Shown here: one piece after another, positions 1-11,818 of the stretch
Position numbering within the stretch: position 1 is the stretch's first letter
Layout of the letters: every line of letters begins with the position of its first letter
Made by a program: the position numbers and the translations under genes
The notes under the pieces: model-generated
The model's input: only the letters and a program-made list of their open reading frames with translations
The model's database searches: none
What the model was told of the DNA's origin: nothing
Assembly: GCA_934045905.1 (NCBI GenBank)
Contig: OW203770.1
Span: forward strand, 6,882,001 to 6,946,000
Source: Leuctra nigra
Lineage: Eukaryota > Arthropoda > Insecta > Plecoptera > Leuctridae
Direction of reading: 5' to 3'
DNA length: 64,000 nt

Positions 1-608
1 TTACTGTAAAATGTATCAGAATTTATCGTTTTTAGCGAAATTTCCGGTCTCGACATATCAACTGAAATTTATAATGTTTGAAAATATCTATATCAAAACG
101 TGACGTCCTACTGCCACCAGTACCCCCTCACCCCCCTGTCACACTGTGTCCCATACTGGTGCAACCCTTCTCCCCCCTGAAGCGTGACGTCCTTTATTCA
201 CAGCCCCTAATTTAATGTTAAGTTCATCACAGATAGTATATATATTTTCTCAAATTACACCGCATATTCAAGTTGTAGGCTAAATGCATGTGGATAGTAA
301 AACCTTTATTTTGTAACTTTACAATCCATCGCTATTTTAAATTGTATTCAAATCATATTTAACCCCAAAAGTGGTATTTTCAGCGTCCCAAATTAGTTTC
401 AATTGATTTAAAAATCCGAAAAACGCTCTGCGGGGCATGGCATTCTTTTAACCTTACACCTACTTTCATCGGAAGAATTAAGTAAATGTCCGCCGCTTAC
501 TGCCCACCCTAGCAAAACTTCCTAGCGCCGTCCATGTTCCTAGAACCCTGTTACATCCAAGTACCTAATCGAGATTAAGATAGGGTATTATGGTGATAGC
601 ACCCAGTA
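1..608. other. Intergenic, no gene seen
   Basis: AT-rich sequence with a C-rich patch near 120-180. I see no coding frame, RNA gene or recognisable repeat boundary here. Confidence 0.5.
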
Positions 609-1861
609 TAATTGAGCGAGCGACTCATTTTGACTAATTTGACACGGACCTCCTTTTTTTGCTGCTACAGTCGCACCGTTTAACCGATTGATCTGAAATT
701 TTGCGCACAAGTAGAGACAACCTTATCTGTTTCTTTTTTTTGAAATCCTTTGATGGGTTAAAATTTAAATGAACATCTCCTGCTAGGCTAAAATATGAAA
801 ATGGTCTTCGATAAATCTGATCAAACTCATATTTTGCATGGTCATTAAGACCAACATTTTTATCTTATTTTACATATTTTCCTCCAAATCAGTTAAGAAC
901 GTAAAAACTTAGTGGCATTTTTATTAGCTGTCAGAAATGAAGTATCGAAATCAATGTTTTCCAGTGCCAATAGACCACATTTTAAATTATCTAGTTGGCT
1001 CTGCTTTTCAAAAAATTTCATATGCAGTACCGTGATCCTCATATCTATAAGGAGTATGCACGTGATCTGTGATTTTGATTTTTGGCCGCCATGACGGGTA
1101 GGCTCAAGCTTGTCGAGAGCTTTATTTTGTCTAAATAGTTTAAAAGCTATATCTTTAGGGCAACTGACAGTGATATTTGACATTATTCATGTTACAGCTT
1201 GTCTGCATTTATGTCAAACATACATTCAGGCATTTATTTAATTGATAATCCTCTTAAAATAGACAGTGGTCAGCATGGCCAGCGAAATTTGAAACGTATC
1301 TTCTGGAAAATGTAATGTTGGAATCAATCAAAATCCATTATCATTGATTGAATAGTCTAACCATTAAAGATGAACACTAGGGATAACATTTCACCAAGAA
1401 AGCAGACGTAAAAGAGTAGACAAATACTAAAATATACAATTTAAAAACTGGCTGTCACGTTTGACTTTTGTTTTTTTGGGACTGTCATGGCGAAATTTAG
1501 GCGGTTAAGAAGGCCGTGAGCTTTCTCGTGCATACTCCTTATTAGTGTTTTTCAACAATGGATCATAACATGAATAGATATTAGGATCACGGTACTGCAT
1601 ATGAAATTTTTTGAAAAGCAGAGCCAATTAGATAATTTAAAATGTGGTCTATTGAATAGAATCTGATTTGGTGTACCAGGGTGCTTAGATGCTATTTTCA
1701 AGTTTCGATGAAAAGCTTATACTTTTATGTTGATTGAGTGGATCATATTTCAATTCAATATGGATGTATATGTTTTCTGTGCGTTGTGTACGCATTTTCG
1801 GTTCGACAATTTACACGTACCCGTACTCGCTCATCAACGCGTTACACTGAGCATTTTCCTA
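609..1861 (-). repeat. Dispersed repeat with AACGCGTT hairpin end
   Basis: Read on the minus strand, this copy starts at 1861 with a conserved block of about 38 nt (GGAAAA, then GCTC, AACGCGTT, GATGAGCGAGTAC). It ends near 609-625 with GAGTCGCTCGCTCAAT. Near its 3' end (about 675-705) is the motif CAAAATTTCAGATCAATCGG, found in most other copies. Related copies lie at 14274-14937, 43197-43860, 61750-62478 and 63564-64000. A palindromic MITE (968-1654) appears to be inserted in this one. No protein is encoded and the class is unknown. The extent is inferred by comparing copies by eye. Confidence 0.5.
968..1654. repeat. Palindromic MITE, about 100 bp arms
   Basis: The left end starts CAATAGACCACATTTTAAAT. 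The right end carries the reverse complement up to 1654, so the terminal arms run about 968-1060 and 1525-1654. The right arm has an extra stretch of about 30 bp. The interior has no open frame. The short ORFs over the arms are by-products of the palindrome. Confidence 0.65.
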
Positions 1862-2764
1862 ATTAAAATTTATAGAATACTGCTTCTAACTCTGAGAATT
1901 AAAGTCCATATCATGTGTCCAAAACAGGTTACTTGAACATTTTGATCATGGAGTATGAAACGCAGCGGCCATCGACTTCATCTGTTGATGACCTTGGAAA
2001 ACAGAGCAAGCTGGTTCAGTCTGAACAGCTCTGCCCTTGCACTCTGGTAGTCCCGCGTTCTATTCCTGATGCCGTCCATCCTGATTCCTGACTGAAAGAT
2101 TCCGTATTTTTCTCAGTCTTAAATCTAATGTTGTCTAATCTTTTATTTGAAATAGTGTTAAAGAATCAATCTGGTTTCGCCGCAGCGGCAAAAGCGCATA
2201 ATGCCCTAATGCCCTAATACCCTAATTCTCTAAAGGGTATTGATGGCAGATACTTCTGAACTTGGTAAATATTAAAAGAAATAATTTTAATTTTTTTCTG
2301 AAATAAACATTGTTTTTGTGAGACACGGTATTTGACAGGGATGATGGAATGGACGGAATGGTTCGAGGTGTTGCGCCATTGAATTTCTAACATTAGAAGT
2401 TCAATTTTTACGCATACCTGTGCTCGTTTATCACCCCTTTCACAGAGCGTTTATTAAACGAGTAAATAAGATTTACGTAAATAATGTTTTGGTTTATTGC
2501 CAGTGCTTTTATTCATCCACACAAAAAATAATGTTTAACTTTGGTAACATACAAACAATGAAATACAACAAATAACGCGCAAAGTCAAATGAGCATCAAA
2601 ACATTTGCCTGTGGTGCTTGAATAAAATAAAATAATATACTTACATTTTAATTTTATTTATAGCTTTTACGTTAAGTCACGCATTGTGGCGGCCATTCTC
2701 TTTCAGGTTTGAAAGATGCCAATATTTGTTGTACAAAACACTCAATGTGAATACATTGAAAAAA
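1862..2764. other. Intergenic, no gene seen
   Basis: AT-rich. At about 2405-2460 there is a degenerate minus-strand piece of the AACGCGTT-hairpin repeat (TGCTCGTTTATCA and CAGAGCGTTT). Nothing else is recognised. Confidence 0.4.
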
Positions 2765-3118
2765 GTGGTGCAGTCGAGGGTATACGCGGGTATACGCCCC
2801 TACCTAAAAATTGTTTTTGACTAGCGTATACCCATCAATAATTCTTGGGGTATACGCTGTATAAGGACGTATACACAATTTTTTGTATAAATAATGCCTA
2901 ATTAAAAAAATGCCAGTTGAGGTATCATTAAGAATTTTTTGATACAGAAAACCAAATATTATATTGATTTGCCAAAAATTGTTTCAAGAAATCGTTACAA
3001 TGCACCAAAACGAATGACCTCGAGGATTTTTTTTTGGAAAGGACCCCCAAACCTTCCTATTTTCCTTCGCGAGTCATTTTCTTGCGTATACCCATAAAAC
3101 CTTTTAGGACTACACCAC
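2765..3118. repeat. MITE with GTGGTGYAGTC inverted ends
   Basis: The left end GTGGTGCAGTC is matched at the right by GACTACACCAC. Just inside, GGTATACGC-type words recur in both orientations. Length is 354 bp with no coding capacity. I could not define a target-site duplication, so the superfamily is open. Confidence 0.5.
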
Positions 3119-3260
3119 TGGTTGATAAGTGAAATCTGACCTGTCATTTTGTGTCAACAACAAGACGGCCATCGCAAATCAATTCAAAACAAAGAAAATA
3201 CACATCGTGAAATAAATAAAACGCTCGTATCAGCTACGAATATGATCTATCAAACACGAT

Positions 3261-3911
3261 TTACAGCCAGACAACGCCGACACTTTTCAAGTAGGCACAA
3301 GGATCTGCCCCTGGATGAGTGGCAACGTAAGCGGCAAAGTCCTGCACGTAAGCATGATTATCAGACAATACAGGAACCTGAGATAATATATTACTGTTGC
3401 TGGCTGCATAATCGCCGGTAGGGTCGCCGCTGCTAGGGACAGGGTACGTCAAGTAATAAGTGTTAGTATTTTGGGACAGGTTCCAGACATATTGGGGCCA
3501 GTTATACAGGGTAGCGGATGAAGTGTAAGGACTACTATAAGGACCAGCGATGATTACCAGGGTATCGCTCCAGCCCAGATTCAATGTATTTATATCTGGG
3601 TAGAAGGAGTTGGGGTAATAGGAGCAGACTCCAGCACAATTCTGTGAGGGAATGTTAGTAGGATAGTCGCTGATGATGACCACACGGGAAGTAGTGGACA
3701 CGCAGGCAGGAGTGTTAGTAGTGGTGGGAGTGGTAATAGCGGCTTTAGTCGTAGTAATGGTTTTAGTCGTAGTTGCTGTAGGACTGGTAGTAGTGGCTTT
3801 AGCGGTAGTTGTGGTAGGAGTCGTAATAGTGGCTTTAGTCGTAGTAGTGGCTTTAGCGGTAGTTGTGGTTGGAGTGGTAGTTGTGGTACGGCCATTACCA
3901 CCACCGCCCCC

Positions 3912-3942
<31 letters not shown>

Positions 3943-3954
3943 CCGCCTCTCTGA
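3261..3954 (-). CDS. Terminal exon, Gly/Thr-rich secreted-like protein
   Basis: Read right to left, one open frame runs from a run of about 16 glycines (GGC repeats, about 3900-3950). It continues through a Thr-rich linker of TTTTP and AKATTT repeats (about 3715-3900) into a non-repetitive domain of about 145 residues. The stop is TAA at 3261-3263. The domain is rich in Ser, Tyr, Pro and Asn and has three Cys, one of them in ADPCAYLKS near the end. The frame stays open upstream to about 4005 without a Met, so this looks like the last exon of a spliced gene, with a possible acceptor at CCTCAG near 3954. A linker followed by a compact Cys-containing domain suggests an extracellular or cuticle-type protein. 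I do not recognise the family. Overlapping poly-Pro and poly-Ala frames are shadows of the GGC run. Confidence 0.45.
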
Positions 3955-3997
3955 GGTATGCTAATTGATCCTTGAAGGCAGATACATACTGAAACAT

Positions 3998-4567
3998 ACC
4001 GAAAAACTTATCAATGTTGCATGAAAGCTAATAAGTCTATTAGGATACATTATTGAATGGTATACCTTTTTGTGTTATTGCTCATAAAAATGCGCCTATT
4101 CTATTATAATCGAAGTACAAATGGGTAATTCCACCAGTGATCGACCAAATTTTTAAAAATTTAAAAATTTCATACAATTGTCTAACTTTCCTCACATTAA
4201 AATGATTTTGTGCATACTTTTTACTTTTGAAGATACATGCTTTAGAGTTTTGCAGAACAAGCAAATTAAGGGTTTAACGTCTTGAATAATATATTGTCAG
4301 TTTCAAGCGAACTGATATACACAACCAAACTTCCGTGTCGTAAACCCTTATTTTGCTTCTTCCGCAATCTCTATAAGGCCCGTATCTTCTAAGCGGCAAA
4401 GGTAAAAATATGCAAAAAAAAAGAAAACGTTTTTACTTTCATAAGTAATATGTTTCTGTGATGAAATTTAGACAATTGCATTTAATAGTCCGGTGGAATT
4501 ACCTAAATGATACAGGATAAATACAATGTCAGCAATATCGAGTCCATGTCGTTGGCACACCCACCTT
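3998..4567. other. Intergenic, no gene seen
   Basis: AT-rich sequence up to the contig end. Upstream exons of the minus-strand gene at 3261-3954 could lie here, but none can be recognised. Confidence 0.4.
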
Positions 4568-4767
4568 NNNNNNNNNNNNNNNNNNNNNNNNNNNNNNNNN
4601 NNNNNNNNNNNNNNNNNNNNNNNNNNNNNNNNNNNNNNNNNNNNNNNNNNNNNNNNNNNNNNNNNNNNNNNNNNNNNNNNNNNNNNNNNNNNNNNNNNNN
4701 NNNNNNNNNNNNNNNNNNNNNNNNNNNNNNNNNNNNNNNNNNNNNNNNNNNNNNNNNNNNNNNNNNN
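4568..4767. other. Assembly gap, 200 N
   Basis: Exactly 200 N, the same length as the second gap. This suggests a fixed-size scaffold join of unknown real length. Order and orientation across it are not shown by sequence. Confidence 0.98.
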
Positions 4768-4772
4768 TGTTG

Positions 4773-5760
4773 CAGGTGCGTGAACCTGGCACCCCCCATG
4801 TCAAAATTTCAAAAAACAACGACGGATCGAATTAGTGCTTAATTAGTGCCAATTAGTGCCGTTGAATCCAGAATTAGTGCTCCAACTCTTAAAAAGTTAC
4901 AGGGGAAAAACTGTGGGGGGTGCCAAGTTCACGCTGGCACCCCCCATGTCGAAAATTTAAAAAAAAATGACGGATCGAATTAGTGCTTAATTAGTGCCAA
5001 TTAGTGCCGTCAAATCCAGAATTAGTGCTTCATCCCCTAAAAAGTTACAGTGAAAAAACTTATGGGGGGTGGCACACCCCATGTCGAAAATTCGAAAACA
5101 AACGACGGATCGAATTAGTGCTTAATAAGTGCCAATTAGTGCCGTTGAATCCAGAATTAGTGCTCCAACCCTTAAAAAGTTACAGGGAAAAAACTGTGGT
5201 GGGTACCTTAATGCTGGCACACCCCATGTCGAAAATTCGAAAACAAACGACGGATTAAATTAGTACTTAATTAGTGCCAATTAGTGCCGTTGAATCCAGA
5301 ATTAGTGCTCCAACCCTTAAAAAGTTACAGGGAAAAAAATGTGGTGGGTAAGTTAATGCTGGCACACCCCATGTCGAAAATTCGAAACCAAACGACGGAT
5401 CGAATAAGTGCTTAATTAGTGCCAATTAGTGCCGTCAAATCCAGAATTAGTGCTTCATCCCCTAAAAAGTTACAGGGAAAAAACTTATGGGGGGTGGCAC
5501 ACCCCATGTCGAAAATGAAAAAACAAACGACGGATCGAATTAGTGCTTAATTAGTGCCAATTAGTGCCGTCAAATCCAGAATTAGTGCTCCAACCCTTAA
5601 AATGTTACAGGTAAAAAACTGTGGTGGGTAAGTTTATGCTGGCACACCCCATGTCGAAAATGAAAAAACAAACGACGGATCGAATTAGTGCTTAATTAGT
5701 GCCAAATAGTGCCGTCAAATCCAGAATTAGCGCTCCATCCCCTACTAAGTTACAGGGAAA
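4773..5760 (+). repeat. Left tandem array, unit about 140 bp
   Basis: About seven units. Each carries GACGGATCGAATTAGTGC, then several iterations of the nine-mer AATTAGTGC/T, then AAAAAGTTACAGGGAAAAA and GGCACACCCCATGTCGAAAA. The last unit decays near 5760. Short open frames across units are not genes. Confidence 0.9.
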
Positions 5761-6022
5761 AAATATATTATCTAGAATCTCGTGCATGGTTCTACCAATC
5801 TATGGCTGCCAACGTTCACCTTCAATTTTTAGAATGCCAACATTTAATAATCAACATTTTAAGGCAAATGCTACAAATGTTCTCTTGGAAGGGTTCAGTT
5901 TAGTCCGTATTGTCCCTTATTAGATAAGTTAGGACACATCTGATGGAACTAATGTACGCAGATACGAACTGCCAAAATAACTATAAAGATTACATCCTTG
6001 CACCTAAATATTCTCAAATTAA

Positions 6023-6526
6023 GGTGCTGCAAGCGCGAGCGATTTTCCTGCTTTTTGTTGACACTTTTTATGGATACGATTGGAGACGAAATGGGTTGAC
6101 AAAATGATTTTAAATTCTAATCGTGATTAGATAAAAGACAAACTTAGGGTTATCCCTTGGTACATTTCAAATTGTTTGTTTGTTAATAATTAGTAACTAA
6201 TAATGAGGGGATTTTTGGTGGAAAATTAGCTATTTTCTTGTCTCCCTGGGTGCAAAATGTGCCATGTGATAACCCTAAGTTTGTCTTTCAACTAATCATG
6301 ATTTAAATTTGAGATCATTTGGTTCACGGGTTTGGTCTCCAATCCAGTTTTGAGCAGTTTTGTTGAAAAACCGGCGCCTAATTAATGGTGCAATAAGCAA
6401 AAATTAAAAAGTTCTACTAATATACAATTAGACTGATCATGTGAAAATCCTGTAAAAGTTACACTCTTTTATGAAAAAAATATCTCTCTCAATTTTCTAA
6501 AACGGAAGGGCTAGCATATGCATCAC
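6023..6526. repeat. Inverted-repeat MITE, GGTG..CAAGCGCGAGCG family
   Basis: Starts GGTGCTGCAAGCGCGAGCG. Inner halves are imperfectly inverted: GATTGGAGACGAAATGGG pairs with the region ending GGTCTCCAATCC, and AAACTTAGGGTTATC pairs with GATAACCCTAAGTTT. A better-preserved relative is at 21253-21707 and a fragment lies at 63400-63560. It is non-coding and lies inside the foldback element. Confidence 0.6.
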
Positions 6527-6940
6527 AAACCTGGCACAATGTTGTCGGCAAAACATGCGCTCCTTCTTCTTTATTCCAACGAAATGTTGAGATATTAATT
6601 ATTCCACTATTATGAATGAATTATTTACCAATAAAGCACTGAGTTTTGACAGTTTTCACGTGTGTATGAATACACGAAATTTTTGTTTTATAAATTAATT
6701 AATCTCTGCAAAATCAACTATAATATTGACTGAAAATATTGAAAGCTCGAGTATGCAGTGAATGTCCTTCATAATTGTCTTAACTCAACATGAACGATGT
6801 TAGGAGTGAGTTCTCATAGGTGACTATTATTTTGATCGGATGTAGAGAATTACTACTACTCAGTGGATAGACCTGGACATGAACATGGTTATTCCACAAA
6901 AAAACTATTTCGAAAAAAGTGTTAGTTACATGGTTCCAGC

Positions 6941-7482
6941 TAGAGGTGACCGCGTGACGTGACTCACGAAATTTATCCTGAGTGTGCGTGAGTGTGCATC
7001 TTTATGAAAATGCCGTGCGTGAGCGTGCAAAGTTAATACTCACCCGTGAATCGTGTCACGCGTGATTGTACGTGACACGAGTAATGCTGTGCCAGTATTG
7101 AATAATTCTTTACTATTCCAAAGACAAGCATGAAAAATATTTTAAAAATGTATTTAATTTGCAATCTGAGAATTGTGACTTTGGGTGTGTGTGTGTGTGT
7201 GTGTTATTGTTGTGTGCCACTGCCAGCAGAACTGTGCGTGGGTATGAAAGTTTTGTTGATCTCAGCTTCCTCCAGTCCTCAAAATGAGTAAAATAAATTG
7301 ATATGCGTGATTAATCGTGAGCTGTCACTGCGTGAGTGTGCATTAAATAGGAAATTGTCTGCGTGAGTGTGCGTGATCGTGCATTATTAAGGGAACTGGC
7401 GTGCGTGAGTGTGCGTGAAAAATAAAATGATTTCGTGACGTGACCCGACGTGAGTGGAAATCCACTCACGCGGTCACCTCTA
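6941..7482. mobile_element. hAT-type MITE with 8 bp TSD
   Basis: Perfect 17 bp terminal inverted repeats (TAGAGGTGACCGCGTGA) and an 8 bp direct duplication GTTCCAGC at 6933-6940 and 7483-7490. An 8 bp duplication with a TAGAGGTG end is typical of hAT elements. The interior is built of GCGTGAGTGTGC-like iterations plus a (GT)n run near 7190. There is no transposase, so it is non-autonomous. It is nested in the middle of the foldback element. Confidence 0.85.
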
Positions 7483-8149
7483 GTTCCAGCTTTCAATTCC
7501 TTTCGAAGTCAAATTGTGTTTTATTTGGATTATAATGAACTGGGAATGGCTGGGTTGAAGGTTAATTTTTTTTTTTATTGATTAGAGTTTAATACGTGTA
7601 TTACAGTGACGATTACAAAATCCTCATTGAAACATTATTAAAATACTGTATTTTTCTTCTGTACATGTTACTGTAAAAGGAAAAGGAGGCTGTGCTGAAT
7701 TCCTAGTTACGGCACTGTGATTGGAATCTTCAATCGTAGGCCATTTTTCATGCCTGCCATAAGATGATATTGTGAAAATACTTATTTATTATCCGTCAAT
7801 CCCCAAAACTGGACAAAATGAAAACGATCTGAGAAAATGGTCGATCAGAGCTGCCACGTTAAGAGCTGCCTGCGTAAGGGAACATCACACGCACGGTCCT
7901 TACTTTTTTAATGTTGTCTTCACACAAACAGAATTTTACAAATAAGTGACCCATACTAAGTTAAAAGACTAAGTAATAAGCACTGAAGACTAAGCACTGG
8001 AGTACTTTATGACCACTGGCTCGGCCACAAAGTGTCAAATACAATTATTTTACGATAATATCATATTTAACACTTTGAGGTCGTACCAAAGGTCACATAA
8101 TGTACTCCGCAGTGTGTGCGGCATTATTTAGTCACGTAAGCTTAAAATG

Positions 8150-10533
8150 GGTTTTTCTCTGTAACGTTTTAGGGGATGAAGCACTAATTCTAGTTTCGAC
8201 GGCACTAATTGGCACTAAATAAGCACTAATTCGATCCGTCGTTTGTTTTCGAATTTTTGACATGGGGTGTGCCAGCATTAACTTACCCACCCAGGTTTTT
8301 CCCTGTAACTTTTTAAGGGTTGAAGCACTAATTCTGGATTTGACGGCACTAATTGGCACTAATTAAGCACAAATTCGATCCGTCGGTTTTTTTCGAATTT
8401 TCGACATGGGGTGTGCTACCCCCCATAAGTTTTTTCCCTGTAACTTTTTAGGGGATGAAGCACTAATTCTGCATTTGACGGCACTAATTGGCACTAATTA
8501 AGCACTTATTCGATCCGTCTTTTGTTTTCGAATTTTCGACATGAGGTGTGCCAGCATTAACTTACCCACCCAGGTTTTTCCCTGTAACTTTTTAAGAGTT
8601 GAAGCACTAATTCTGGATTTGACGGCACTAATTGGCACTAATTAAGCACTAATTCGATCCGTCGTTTGTTTTCGAATTTTCGACATGGGGTGTGCCAGCA
8701 TCCATAAGTTTTTTCACTGTAACTTTTTAGGGGATGAAGCACTAATTCTGGATTTGACGGCACTAATTGGCACTAATTAAGCACTAATTCGATCCGTCGT
8801 TTGTTTTCGAATTTTCGACATGGGGTGTGCCAGCATTAACGTACCCACAACAGTTTTTTCCCTGTAACTTTTTAAGGGTGGGAGCACTAATTCTGAATTC
8901 AACGGCACTAATTGGCACTTATTAAGCACTAATTCGATCCGTCGCTTGTTTTCGAATTTTTGACATGGGGTGTGCCAGCATTAACGTACCCACAACAGTT
9001 TTTTCCCTGTAACTTTTTAAGGGTGGGAGCACTAATTCTGGATTCAACGGCACTAATTGGCACTTATTAAGCACTAATTCGATCCGTCGCTTGTTTTCGA
9101 ATTTTCGACATGGGGTGTCTACCCCCCATAAGTTTTTTGCCTGTAACTTTTTAAGGGATGAAGCACTAATTCTGGATTTGACGGCACTAATTGGCACTAA
9201 TTAAGCACTAATTCGATCCGTCGTTTGTTTTTTAATTTTCGACATGGGGTGTGCCACCCCCCATAAGTTTTTTCCCTGTAACTTTTTAGGGGATGAAGCA
9301 CTAATTCAGGATTTGACGGCACTAATTGGCACTAATTAAGCACTAATTCGATCCGTCGTTTGTTTTCGAATTTTCGACATGGGGTGTGCCAGCATTAACT
9401 TACCCACCACATTTTTTTCCCTGTAACTTTTTAAGGGTTGGAGCACTAATTCTGGAGTCAACGGCACTAATTGGCACTAATTAAGCACTAATTTGATCCG
9501 TCGTTTGTTTTCGAATTTTTGACATGGGGTGTGCCAGCATTAACGTACCCACAACAGTTTTTTCCCTGTAACTTTTTAAGGGTGGGAGCACTAATTCTGG
9601 ATTCAACGGCACTAATTGGCACTTATTAAGCACTAATTCGATCCGTCGCTTGTTTTCGAATTTTCGACATGGGGTGTGCCACCCCCCATAAGTTTTTCCC
9701 TGTAACTTTTTAGGGGATGAAGCACTAATTCTGGATTTGACGGCACTAATTGGCACTAATTAAGCACTAATTCAATCCGTCTTTTATTTTTCGAATTTTC
9801 GACATGGGGTGTGCCAGCATTAACTTACCCACTACAGTTTTTTCCCTGTAACTTTTTAAGGGTTGAAGCACTAATTCTGGATTTGACGGCACTAATTGGC
9901 ACTAAATAAGCACTAATTCGATCCGTCGTATTATTTTCGAATTTTCGACATGGGGTGTGCTACCCCCCATAAGTTTTTTCACTGTAACTTTTTAGGGGAT
10001 GAAGCACTTATTCTGAATTTGACGGCACTAATTGGCACTAATTAAGCACTAATTCGATCCGTCGTTTGTTTTTGAATTTTTGACATGGGGTGTGCCAGCA
10101 TTAACTTACCCACCACTTTTTTTCTGTTACTTTTTAAGGGTTGGAGCACTAATTCTGGATTCAACGGCACTAATTGGCACTTATTAAGCACTCATTCGAT
10201 CCATCGTTTGTTTTCGAATTTTCGACATGGGGTGTGCCAGCATTAACTTACCCACCACATTTTTTTCCCTGTAACTTTTTAAGGGTTGGAGCACTAATTC
10301 TGGATTCAACGGCACTAATTGGCACTAATTAAGCACAAATTCGATCCGTCGTTTGTTTTTTTATTTTCGACATGGGGTGTGCCACCCCCCATTAGTTTTT
10401 TCCCTGTAACTTTTTAGGGGATGAAGCACTAATTCTGGATTTGACGGCACTAATTGGCACTAATTAAGCACTAATTCGATCCGTCGTTTTTTTTTAAATT
10501 TTCGACATGGGGGGTGCCAGGTTCACGCACCTG
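8150..10533 (-). repeat. Right tandem array, about 17 inverted units
   Basis: Same unit of about 140 bp as the left array, in reverse orientation: TAAGCACTAATTCGATCCGTC, then TTCGACATGGGGTGTGCC, then CCCTGTAACTTTTTA. Two alternating linkers (CCACCCCCCATAAG and AGCATTAACTTACCCAC) suggest a higher-order arrangement. It ends at the terminal inverted repeat. Confidence 0.9.
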
Positions 10534-10560
10534 TTTGTTGCTGCTCGGCTATTGGGGGAC

Positions 10561-10638
10561 GCGGCGCCCGGGAATCGAACCCGTCACCTCTGGCCTGCAA
10601 GTCCGGAGCGAGCGTTACTGCGTGAACCATCGTGGTCC
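10561..10638 (-). ncRNA. Degenerate tRNA-like sequence
   Basis: On the minus strand there is a B box (GGTTCGATTCC) inside a T-arm-like hairpin and an A-box-like TGGTTCACGCAGTAACGC upstream at tRNA spacing. The anticodon arm does not pair well. This looks like a tRNA-derived SINE head or pseudo-tRNA, not a working tRNA. It sits just outside the right end of the foldback element. Confidence 0.45.
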
Positions 10639-10715
10639 GTGAAGTATGCGATCATTAGCCATTAGCTTCACATTACCCCTTGTTATCTACAATCGATAGT
10701 TCGCCGATGCTTATA

Positions 10716-11026
10716 CCCTGTTCACACTTAGAATTCGATCATGATCCAGTTCAATTACAATCGAAATCAAAATGGAGGCAAGATTCAAGTTAAACTTTAT
10801 CATGCTTGTTACATGCAATTAGAGCCATGCATTTGTAAGTTTTCGTTTGTAAAATTCATGATTTCTTTTGTTTGACCTTGAGTTCGATCATGATTCAAAA
10901 TTCGATTGCGTTCTTACAACTCAATCGAGATTTGGATCATGAACGAGTTCGATTAAGTTCAGTTCACAACATTTTCGATTGCAATCGAGATTTTGGATCA
11001 TGATCGAATCCTCAGTGTGAATCGGG
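10716..11026. repeat. Inverted-repeat MITE with ATCATGATC core repeats
   Basis: The ends are near-inverted (CCCTGTTCACACTTAG at left; at right the reverse complement of CCCGATTCACACTGAGG). TATA is present on both sides. Inside, TTCGATCATGATCC words recur in both orientations. 311 bp, non-coding. Confidence 0.6.
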
Positions 11027-11818
11027 TATAAGGGGAGCGATGAGTTCGGTGAAAATATTGACCTATTAGGGACACATGTTTTTCGCGCGTGAGAAATGCG
11101 CGACATTTTCAGAATGTAGAGATATCATATTTTGAACAACTTTTCTCCATGAATCACATCATAACCTCTCATAATCTGATCTCGACAAAACGCGAAATTG
11201 TGATATTTTAGGCCATAACACCGAAATCAACATCTTTATGTGACATAACACCGAAATTTATTGATTTTTTGCAATATTTATACTGATTTCATCAATTTTG
11301 AAGACAAAAAATCATTTTTAACACGAGAATAAAATATATTTCAAACTAAGAGTCAATGACAGTGACAGCTAGCAGCTTGTCTGGCTTACAGCAATCATCA
11401 TACCAACCTTGAAAATAATGTCAAAGTAGCATTTTCCCGCCAAATATTGAAAAAAATATATAATTTACTTTAACAAGAGAAATAAATTTACAGATGTGCA
11501 AATTGCCAATTGTAAAGCTGGAATTTGAAAGGATTATTGAAAACATAGTGAAATAAATTACAAGTGTTGCAGGAAATGCAATTATAGGCATAAAATGCCA
11601 GAGGTAATGATGATTTGTAATTTTGAAAAATGTTAAAACTTGACATTTTAGCAATTTTTACACGAAATTTTCATAACACCATAAAACGCGAAATTTCATT
11701 ATCAGTTAAAACGAAATTTTGGATTTTATAAAACCATTTTCAGGTGTCACTACATAAGTACAAGTCAATACTAAAATATGATGTGATATATGAAAGGATG
11801 TGCGTTGTGAAAAGTATC
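11027..11818. other. Non-coding, CATAACACCGAAAT repeats
   Basis: No gene seen. The words CATAACACCGAAAT and AAAACGCGAAATT recur (about 11188-11255 and 11670-11715), suggesting the ends or subrepeats of an old element. The boundary is unclear. Confidence 0.4.

Larger units (their letters stand above)
4773..10533. mobile_element. Foldback element with satellite arms, copy 1
   Basis: The ends are exact inverted repeats beginning CAGGTGCGTGAACCTGG. Just inside each end lies a tandem array of a unit of about 140 bp: about 7 units forward on the left (4773-5760) and about 17 units reversed on the right (8150-10533). In copy 2, where both flanks are visible, the element is bordered by the direct repeat TTTGTTG (7 bp). 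Here the left flank is cut by the gap but TGTTG remains. The middle (about 5760-8150) has no transposase, only other repeats. The form recalls the Drosophila FB and Galileo foldback elements. Galileo also makes 7 bp duplications, but no sequence kinship is shown. Confidence 0.8.

Noticed and set aside
4526..4842. Frames running through the first N gap, and similarly 30352-30624
   Set aside because: They consist mostly of undetermined residues.
4773..5760. Open frames with repeated ELVLHPLKSY or ISAVKSRISAS text
   Set aside because: Readings of the 140 bp satellite in several frames. No Met context, domain or codon bias.
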